This document shows, in pieces, positions 40,401 to 43,906 of a DNA stretch of 43,906 nucleotides. The stretch is taken from the IMG/VR virus record IMGVR_UViG_3300028573_000026, positions 1-43,906 of that record; one strand, given 5' to 3'. Origin of the DNA: a virus. The notes below the pieces were generated by a model. The model saw only the letters and a list, made by a program, of their open reading frames with translations, had not been told where the DNA came from and ran no database searches. The number at the start of each line of letters is the position of its first letter. Within the stretch, counting starts at the first letter, position 1. The translations under genes and the position numbers were made by a program.

Positions 40401-40887
40401 CGAAGTTTCTCCGGTTCGGGTTGGGGGCAGAGATGAACCAGCCGCCGTGCTGCCCATCGGAGGCGAGCTGGAAGGTGAAATCATAGGTGTCGGCGCGCAT
40501 GATCTTGATGCGCGCCATCTTCGCCGCGGGCGGCGCCCACGCGGCGCAGAGGCCGACGACGTGCTTGTCGTCCTCGATGACCTTGTGCTCGACGAGGAGG
40601 TCGAGAAGCGCCTTGATGCGGTTGTCGATGTCGGCGGCGGCCGATCCGCGCTCGACCGAGATCATCACCAGGACGCTGCCGGCGACGCAGCCGGGCCGCT
40701 GCTCACGGAGCCGCCAGCCGGCATGGCCGCGCCAGTCGTCGTAGACGCGGGTTCGCACGCGCCCGCCGGGCCGGTTGCGCCAAAGTTCGTTCGTGGACGG
40801 CGGGCACGGCAGCGTGAGCGAGACGGACGAGACCGCTTCCGTCTGCGGCTCAACGGGGACGGCGCGGATGGTTGCGGCGCGCGTCAT
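40390..40887 (-). CDS. rusA: Holliday junction resolvase RusA
   Basis: 165 aa. RusA pattern: PCPPSTNELWR at about 27-37; acidic active site A-D86-I-D88-N with K92 and D96 (ADIDNRIKALLDLL); D106-D107 (VIEDDKHV). It cuts branched recombination intermediates, needed before DNA packaging of concatemers. Its stop overlaps the Sak4 start and its ATG overlaps the HTH gene (ATGA). Confidence 0.9.
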   Translation of the reverse strand: MTRAATIRAVPVEPQTEAVSSVSLTLPCPPSTNELWRNRPGGRVRTRVYDDWRGHAGWRLREQRPGCVAGSVLVMISVERGSAAADIDNRIKALLDLLVEHKVIEDDKHVVGLCAAWAPPAAKMARIKIMRADTYDFTFQLASDGQHGGWFISAPNPNRRNFDGT

Positions 40888-41249
40888 GCGCCGCCCTCCG
40901 GCAGATTCAGCGCCGACCGAAGCCGCGCCTGGCTCGCCAGAGCCGACTGGAAATCGCTCGAAGCAGCGTCCAGGCCAGTCTGGCGAGCGATCTGGATTTC
41001 GAATTCGACATGCCGAAGTTCCGCTTCCAATGCGCGCAACACGCCGCTGCGGATGAAGTCAAATACGTGGGCCGGAACAGATTTCAGGCGACCCTTCCTC
41101 AGGTTTTCGAGCGTGCCCGAGGCGACGCCGATCTTGCGGGCGACGGCCACGCGGGCCTGTCGCAGCGGCTCGCCGGTGGCGGCCGCCTCCCGGTCCTCGA
41201 GCATCCTCGCCCAATCGCGGGCGCGCTCGAGATACACCGTCGCGGTCAT
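40884..41249 (-). CDS. Helix-turn-helix-like protein, 121 aa
   Basis: Contains a DNA-binding pattern at about residues 28-60 (RQARVAVARKIGVASGTLEN, then GRLKSVPAHVF), and a long helical C-terminus. The ATG at 41249 has GAGAGGA about 6 nt upstream; an in-frame ATG at 41276 lacks such a site. First gene of the minus-strand replication block, so it could regulate the block or start replication. Family not assigned. Confidence 0.7.
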   Translation of the reverse strand: MTATVYLERARDWARMLEDREAAATGEPLRQARVAVARKIGVASGTLENLRKGRLKSVPAHVFDFIRSGVLRALEAELRHVEFEIQIARQTGLDAASSDFQSALASQARLRSALNLPEGGA

Positions 41250-41323
41250 CGATATCCTCTCGCGGGGGATGCGCATGCACTCGCCTCTCGTCCATGTTTC
41301 GGGGCGACGGAAGGAGCGAAGCG

Positions 41324-41509
41324 ATGTGCGGAGATTTCGAGCCGATCGGCTTGGCGGCTATGCGGCTCGTGGAAGGACTGAGGGAAAAGGCCGGGGCCGA
41401 AGCCCCGGCAGGCTTGGGAGGCGAACTGACGAACCTGAAGACAGAGGTTCGCGTCACTGCCGGTGAGCGACCGGCGGCGCCTGCGGGCGATTGCCCGAAG
41501 CTCGGATAG
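41324..41509 (+). CDS. Possible small protein across a terminator hairpin, 61 aa
   Basis: A plus-strand frame with AAGGAG 7 nt before an ATG at 41324. It contains the hairpin of the minus-strand terminator as coding DNA. The product is Ala/Gly-rich with no family. It is listed because the ribosome site is good and no other gene covers the gap, but its composition is that of ordinary GC-rich chance frames. Confidence 0.2.
   Translation: MCGDFEPIGLAAMRLVEGLREKAGAEAPAGLGGELTNLKTEVRVTAGERPAAPAGDCPKLG
41381..41409 (-). terminator. Intrinsic terminator after the GapR-like gene
   Basis: GCCGGGGC (41390-41397) pairs perfectly with GCCCCGGC (41402-41409) around a CGAA loop, which reads UUCG on the minus-strand RNA, an exceptionally stable tetraloop. 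On the minus strand CTTTTCCCT follows the hairpin. It ends the short minus operon that begins at 42520 and separates it from the replication block. Confidence 0.85.
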
Positions 41510-41517
41510 GCGGGTCA

Positions 41518-42063
41518 TCATCGGACCCACGCGTTCGCCGGATCGCCCCGGCGGAGGTAGGCGGGAATGCCTTCCTCGGCCGGCTTCGCCCTTTCCGGGC
41601 GGGGCCAGCGGAAGGCGAGAGCGGCAGGCTTCGGAGCGGCGACGGGCTCGGGAGCCGGAGCCTCGTGCGCGTGCACGAGAGGCTCCGTCGCCGCCGGCAC
41701 CGTCTCGTGCGCGTGCACGAGAGCAGCCGGCTCCGGCTGCTTGGCCTCGGCGACCGGAGCCTCGTGCGCGTGCACGAGGGGAGCGGGTTCCTCTCGCGTG
41801 CGGGTGCGCGAGGCGGCCTCGTTCTGCTTTACTTGCGGAGTGTTCAGTTTTTCTAGATAGAGGCCGACGATTTCTTGCAGGTTCTCCCATTTTGTTTCGC
41901 CGTTACGGCGAGCACGCAGGGCTTCCTTGAGTGCCCGCACGTCCAGTCCGACGCCCTTCGCTTCCTTGAACAGTTCGGCCTTGTCGGCGTTCAGGTCGTC
42001 GATCTGGTTCTGAACGTTCTCGATGCGCGCGGCGATCGAGCGGAGGGGATCGTTAACGGTCAT
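41518..42063 (-). CDS. GapR-like (DUF2312) protein with LVHAHE repeats
   Basis: 181 aa. Residues 1-75 (RSIAARIENVQNQIDDLNAD, then KEAKGVGLDVRALKEALRAR) match DUF2312/GapR, the alphaproteobacterial nucleoid protein that clamps overtwisted DNA ahead of replication and transcription. Residues about 75-150 are a disordered Pro/Ala linker with three LVHAHE units and one diverged copy. The DNA under those units is near-identical inverted repeats. A phage copy could help its own replication or displace host GapR. Host GapR is much shorter and lacks this tail. Confidence 0.82.
   Translation of the reverse strand: MTVNDPLRSIAARIENVQNQIDDLNADKAELFKEAKGVGLDVRALKEALRARRNGETKWENLQEIVGLYLEKLNTPQVKQNEAASRTRTREEPAPLVHAHEAPVAEAKQPEPAALVHAHETVPAATEPLVHAHEAPAPEPVAAPKPAALAFRWPRPERAKPAEEGIPAYLRRGDPANAWVR
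41662..41778. repeat. Three identical 18-bp inverted repeats inside the GapR-like gene
   Basis: CTCGTGCGCGTGCACGAG occurs at 41662-41679, 41704-41721 and 41761-41778, each with perfect 7-bp arms around GCGT. In the coding strand they encode LVHAHE. A fourth diverged copy follows near 41792-41816. They could be both protein repeats and DNA-level binding sites (iteron-like), but either alone would explain their conservation. Confidence 0.9.
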
Positions 42064-42103
42064 CTGCTACGCCTAAGCTGTTCGGAATTGAGAGGGTGAA
42101 GTC

Positions 42104-42289
42104 ATGGCAAACGATCGCATTAGAATGGGCGGCCCCCCAGGCGCATCCCGACCATATATACCGCTCCCACAAACCAATGAGCCCGCACAGCAAGTCGCAC
42201 AAGCACTCGACCACATAGCAGTTGTGCTTTCCTCGATAGATTCGCGTCTCGAAATTCTTGTCGCCTTGCTTGGCGCGAAGCTTCGGTAA
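42104..42289 (+). CDS. Small helical protein, 61 aa (plus-strand alternative)
   Basis: MANDRIRMGGPPGASRPYIP, then QQVAQALDHIAVVLSSIDSR and LEILVALLGAKLR, a convincing amphipathic helix with regular hydrophobic spacing. GAGGG lies a few bases before the ATG. I have a general memory of similar small proteins in alphaproteobacterial phages. It lies opposite a minus-strand frame (42120-42308); only one of the two is likely real, and I favour this one on protein quality. Confidence 0.5.
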   Translation: MANDRIRMGGPPGASRPYIPLPQTNEPAQQVAQALDHIAVVLSSIDSRLEILVALLGAKLR

Positions 42290-42308
42290 GGGGGTCGGCG
42301 GCGGTCAT
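42120..42308 (-). CDS. Minus-strand alternative frame, 62 aa
   Basis: The ATG overlaps the stop of the XRE gene (ATGA), which fits the minus operon between it and the GapR-like gene. The product is Arg-rich with a weak hydrophobic centre (HWFVGAVYMVGM). Its composition is less protein-like than that of the plus-strand frame. Base composition does not separate the two. Confidence 0.25.
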   Translation of the reverse strand: MTAADPLTEASRQARRQEFRDANLSRKAQLLCGRVLVRLAVRAHWFVGAVYMVGMRLGGRPF

Positions 42309-42520
42309 GCGGCTGCCTCAGATTGCGGGAGCACGAGATCGTTCGGCGTGATCGTGCCGCCCGACCATTCGGCGATCCGGCGCATCAGGTCTGCGCTCGG
42401 GTTGCCCTTGCCGTTCTCAATGCGGGAGAGCGTGGCGGCGCTCGTCATGCCGATGCCGGCGGCCGCTTCGTCGAGCGTCGCTCCGATCGACTGTCGATAG
42501 GCTTTGAGCGGGTGTTCCAT
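42305..42520 (-). CDS. XRE/Cro-like regulator, 71 aa
   Basis: Helix-turn-helix at about residues 12-50 (SIGATLDEAAAGIGMTSAAT; LSRIENGKGNPSADLMRRI), the Cro/CI class, with no dimerisation or LexA-type domain. It is compact enough to be a Cro or a short anti-repressor. Its ATG lies 7 nt after the -10 of the promoter at 42527-42555, so the message is likely leaderless, as for lambda cI. It is transcribed divergently from the other XRE gene. Confidence 0.82.
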   Translation of the reverse strand: MEHPLKAYRQSIGATLDEAAAGIGMTSAATLSRIENGKGNPSADLMRRIAEWSGGTITPNDLVLPQSEAAA

Positions 42521-42526
42521 TCCCTC

Positions 42527-42555
42527 TTATTACGCTAGATGCAAGTTCGCGTCAA
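42527..42555 (-). promoter_or_regulatory. Promoter P1 of the small XRE gene, operator-embedded
   Basis: On the minus strand TTGACG (42555-42550), 17-nt spacer, TAATAA (42532-42527). The spacer is almost entirely one 18-bp operator copy (42533-42550), and a second inverted copy (42557-42574) ends one base before the -35. The predicted start is at or next to the ATG at 42520, so the RNA is leaderless. Confidence 0.75.
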
Positions 42556-42574
42556 GCCGATTTGCACCTAGGCG
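42533..42574. promoter_or_regulatory. Operator dyad O1
   Basis: CGCTAGATGCAAGTTCGC (42533-42550) and, on the other strand, CGCCTAGGTGCAAATCGG (42574-42557). Arms share CGC-TAG-TGCAA. The dyad is centred on the -35 of P1. Two more copies in the same arrangement surround the plus promoter at 43393-43433. Confidence 0.75.
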
Positions 42575-42598
42575 TCAGGACATGGCTTGCGGCAAGCG

Positions 42599-42604
42599 TA
42601 AAAT
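42599..42604 (+). promoter_or_regulatory. Candidate -10 of the larger XRE gene
   Basis: TAAAAT with the ATG 7 nt downstream, again a leaderless layout. The -35 position (about 42576-42581) is poor (CAGGAC) and lies just beside operator copy 42557-42574, so this promoter might depend on a bound activator, as lambda PRM depends on CI. This is inference from spacing. Confidence 0.4.
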
Positions 42605-42611
42605 ACAAGCC

Positions 42612-42980
42612 ATGCCAAAGAGATATCGCGTCCCCGGAAAGGCCCGACTGCACCATTTCATCAAGGATTGGCGCATCTATCGCGGGCTCACGCAGGAGCA
42701 GCTGGCGGACCGCCTATCCGAGCACGGGGACACCATCAGCGCCGCCACCGTGTCGCGCATCGAGCGCGGCGCCCTGCCCTACACCCAGGACATGCTTGAG
42801 GCGATCGCCGACGCCCTCGGCCTCGATGATCCCGCCTCACTCCTCATGCGCAATCCGCTTGAGCCCGAGGCGCCCTGGTCGATCTGGGACAAGCTCAAGC
42901 CGGCCACGAAGCGCCAGGCGCTCGAGTTGCTCAAGACGCTTCAGCGCACGGACGAAGCAGAAGGGGAGGAAGCAGCGTGA
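42612..42980 (+). CDS. XRE-family regulator, 122 aa (repressor candidate)
   Basis: Helix-turn-helix at about residues 15-62 (FIKDWRIYRGLTQEQLADRL; SAATVSRIERGALPYTQDML), then an acidic and helical C-terminus (ATKRQALELLKTLQRTDEAE) that may dimerise. No LexA/CI protease domain (no Ser-Lys catalytic pair) is seen, so prophage induction would not follow RecA-driven self-cleavage. The ATG at 42612 lies 7 nt after TAAAAT; an in-frame ATG at 42582 is upstream of that -10 and less likely. It is the best candidate for the lysogeny regulator. Confidence 0.78.
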   Translation: MPKRYRVPGKARLHHFIKDWRIYRGLTQEQLADRLSEHGDTISAATVSRIERGALPYTQDMLEAIADALGLDDPASLLMRNPLEPEAPWSIWDKLKPATKRQALELLKTLQRTDEAEGEEAA

Positions 42981-43252
42981 CGAAAGACGAAGTCGAGCTA
43001 GAGGCGCGTTTGCAGGCGATGGAGTATTTCATCGCCCATTTCATCAACGTCACCTACGGCGCCGCGCACGCCAGCAGCACAGATATCGAGCGCAGCGAAG
43101 CCGAGCTGGCCGCAACACTCGAAGCATTTGCAGTGCCAGGAATCGGCGCAGCCATGTCCGATCACGTCTCTGCCGAGATTCAGAGCGCCGTACAAAAGCT
43201 GCTAGCCGATGCCCGGTCGATGCGGGAAATGAAGGGTAGCCCGGCAAGGTAG
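42977..43252 (+). CDS. Partner protein of the XRE regulator, 91 aa
   Basis: ATGA overlap with the regulator gene. The sequence is helical (ELEARLQAMEYFIAHFINVT; EAELAATLEAFAVPGIGAAM; SAEIQSAVQKLLADARSMR), no DNA-binding motif. It may be a co-regulator or antirepressor. A strong hairpin and then a terminator follow before the next promoter. No family recognised. Confidence 0.65.
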   Translation: MTKDEVELEARLQAMEYFIAHFINVTYGAAHASSTDIERSEAELAATLEAFAVPGIGAAMSDHVSAEIQSAVQKLLADARSMREMKGSPAR

Positions 43253-43338
43253 CGTCCATCCCGGCAAGCCCCGCCGGCCAGAGACAGGCCGGATCTGGCG
43301 TCCACTCTCCGAACTCGTCCATCGCCATCTCCTGATTC

Positions 43339-43356
43339 GCCCCGCTCCGGCGGGGC
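43339..43356 (+). terminator. Terminator after the XRE-regulator operon
   Basis: GCCCCGC (43339-43345) pairs with GCGGGGC (43350-43356) around TCCG, and TTCGCGTTTG follows on the plus strand. The T-run is broken, so this is a moderate intrinsic terminator. It separates the regulator operon from the promoter at 43411. Confidence 0.65.
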
Positions 43357-43392
43357 TTCGCGTTTGTACGCATGGAGCATAGCAGCGACTTA

Positions 43393-43433
43393 CGCATGAT
43401 GCAAATTCGCTTGACATGCATTTGCGTCTAGCG
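43393..43433. promoter_or_regulatory. Operator dyad O2
   Basis: CGCATGATGCAAATTCGC (43393-43410) and, on the other strand, CGCTAGACGCAAATGCAT (43433-43416). It is the same dyad type as O1, centred on the -35 of the plus promoter. The copy on the right fills the promoter spacer and touches the -10. Confidence 0.75.
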
Positions 43434-43439
43434 TAACGT
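43411..43439 (+). promoter_or_regulatory. Promoter P2 of the integrase-ending operon
   Basis: TTGACA (43411-43416), 17-nt spacer and TAACGT (43434-43439). It is a rotated counterpart of P1: the same upstream operator, -35, operator in the spacer, then -10. It reads into the zinc-finger gene at 43476, with a start expected near 43446. Confidence 0.75.
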
Positions 43440-43440
43440 C

Positions 43441-43470
43441 CCTCCATACCGGCACGCCGCCGGATGGAGG
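43441..43470 (+). promoter_or_regulatory. Inverted repeat over the first ribosome site
   Basis: CCTCCAT (43441-43447) pairs with ATGGAGG (43464-43470), which contains the Shine-Dalgarno sequence; CCGGC (43449-43453) pairs with GCCGG (43459-43463) inside. In RNA that starts at P2 (near 43446) the outer arm is mostly missing. In RNA that reads through from upstream it is present and would hide the ribosome site. Confidence 0.6.
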
Positions 43471-43475
43471 TTCCG

Positions 43476-43906
43476 ATGAACATCCGCATTGACCCCACCC
43501 TGCCCCGCCCCGGCTGGCAGGACACTCGTTTCGTTCCATGCCCCGCATGCGAGGGCGAGGGGCTCATCCGGCACGGCTGGCGCTGCGAGGAGTGCAACGG
43601 CACGGGCGAGGTCGAGGAGACGGCGCAACCCGTCACACTCGAAGACCTCGACCAGATCCCGCCGCTGGTCATCCCCGACGAGCTGCCCGGCCACGCCCGC
43701 GACATGCTCGCGCATCTGGACCACGGCTACACCCGCGCGGCCGAGATGATGGCCGACGATCCGGCCCGACATCGCGGCTCTGCGGCGGCCGAGGCTCATG
43801 CGGCGCTGCTGCGGCTCGATCCGCGCCTGCCCTTCGCGATGGACGGGCACAAGTTCCTGACCGGTCGCGGAGACGACGCCGGCACGGCGCACATCCTCCA
43901 CCTCTA
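43476..43906 (+). CDS. DnaJ-type zinc-finger protein, 5' part (gene crosses the contig ends)
   Basis: This is the first 143 codons of a 161-aa protein whose end lies at 137-191 after the repeat is collapsed. Residues about 22-45 carry CPAC-GEG and CEEC-NGTG, a CxxCxGxG pair like half of the DnaJ cysteine-rich zinc domain. The rest is helical and charged. The ATG follows GGAGG with a 5-nt gap. It is the first gene of the plus-strand operon and lies about 30 nt downstream of the TTGACA/TAACGT promoter at 43411-43439. Small free-standing DnaJ-like zinc fingers are common in phages and usually unassigned; the zinc fold is recognisable, but the function is not. No J domain is present. Confidence 0.85.
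   Translation, partial: MNIRIDPTLPRPGWQDTRFVPCPACEGEGLIRHGWRCEECNGTGEVEETAQPVTLEDLDQIPPLVIPDELPGHARDMLAHLDHGYTRAAEMMADDPARHRGSAAAEAHAALLRLDPRLPFAMDGHKFLTGRGDDAGTAHILHL
43771..43906. repeat. Right copy of terminal direct repeat
   Basis: Second copy of the window's first 136 bases with one mismatch at 43780. The mismatch changes a codon of the spanning gene from TCT (Ser, here) to TAT (Tyr, left copy), so it is either a sequencing error near a contig end or a real variant in the phage population. An overlap of this size is typical of short-read assemblers closing a circle, so it does not by itself prove physical termini. Confidence 0.93.

Larger units (their letters stand above)
43253..43475. 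other. Intergenic regulatory segment
   Basis: 223 bp with no convincing gene. In order it contains a hairpin (CCGGCC 43274-43279 with GGCCGG 43287-43292), a terminator (43339-43356), the operator dyad and promoter (43393-43439), and an inverted repeat over the first gene's ribosome site (43441-43470). A short minus-strand frame from 43326 is probably chance. Confidence 0.7.

Noticed and set aside
41246-41890. Long minus-strand frame across 41250-41520 with an ATGA overlap at 41521
   Set aside because: It would run through a strong minus-strand intrinsic terminator (41381-41409) and is Arg-rich and low-complexity; most likely a shadow of the GapR-like gene.
43050-43331. Minus-strand frame starting near 43331 with AGGAG upstream
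   Set aside because: It runs antisense through the 91-aa partner gene and has no recognised pattern; its first 75 nt are free of other genes but carry a hairpin.
1-43906. Diversity-generating retroelement, retron or toxin-antitoxin system
   Set aside because: No reverse transcriptase, template/variable repeat pair or recognised toxin pair was seen on either strand.

Overview
The window is a complete or near-complete temperate phage genome of about 43.77 kb. The last 136 bases repeat the first 136 with one mismatch, and a zinc-finger gene cut by both ends becomes intact when the ends are joined. The genome is GC-rich, with tight gene packing and many ATGA/TGATG start-stop overlaps. A GapR-like (DUF2312) protein, a GcrA-like protein and a gene-transfer-agent-type 3TM holin point to an alphaproteobacterial host, probably Hyphomicrobiales; that host call is inference. 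The virion genes (N4gp56-type capsid, P22-size portal, P22-gp4-like adaptor, gp10-like tail protein, ejection-like proteins, no tape measure or sheath) indicate a short-tailed podovirus. I saw no DNA polymerase, RNA polymerase, tRNA or CRISPR array.

Layout. (1) 43476 across the junction to 2992, plus strand: an accessory/recombination operon with a DnaJ-type zinc-finger protein, three small proteins, a nonapeptide-repeat protein, a small HTH protein, a putative excisionase and a tyrosine integrase. (2) 2993-3170: a gap between convergent genes with a strong inverted repeat, the best place to look for attP. (3) 3171-5647, minus strand: lysis genes (endolysin, small membrane proteins, 3TM holin) and a small helical protein. 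(4) 5713-28284, minus strand: virion genes read from terminases to portal, head fibre, scaffold, capsid, a glycosyltransferase-like protein, adaptor, gp10-like tail protein, tail fibre, ejection-like proteins, a virion peptidoglycan hydrolase and a beta-helix protein. A plus-strand secreted-protein gene (9270-9629) interrupts this block. (5) 28401-41249, minus strand: early genes for DNA metabolism, with a primase-polymerase/ATPase, ThyX, two SF2 helicases, two DNA methyltransferases, a GcrA-like protein, a PD-(D/E)XK nuclease, DUF669, a Sak4-like ATPase and RusA. (6) 41381-43475: the control region, with two divergent XRE regulators, a GapR-like gene, terminators and two matching promoter-operator modules.

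How it may work. Two promoters about 0.86 kb apart, one on each strand, share the same architecture: an 18-bp motif upstream of the -35 and an inverted copy filling the spacer up to the -10. One drives the small XRE gene as an apparently leaderless message; the other drives the plus-strand operon that ends in the integrase. A common regulator probably controls both. The early replication block ends at a promoter-like sequence followed at once by an intrinsic terminator, just upstream of the terminase genes. This resembles the lambda PR'-tR' late switch, with an unassigned 169-aa protein encoded where Q would be. Replication appears to rely on a phage primase-helicase plus host polymerase, with a Sak4/DUF669/nuclease/RusA recombination set.
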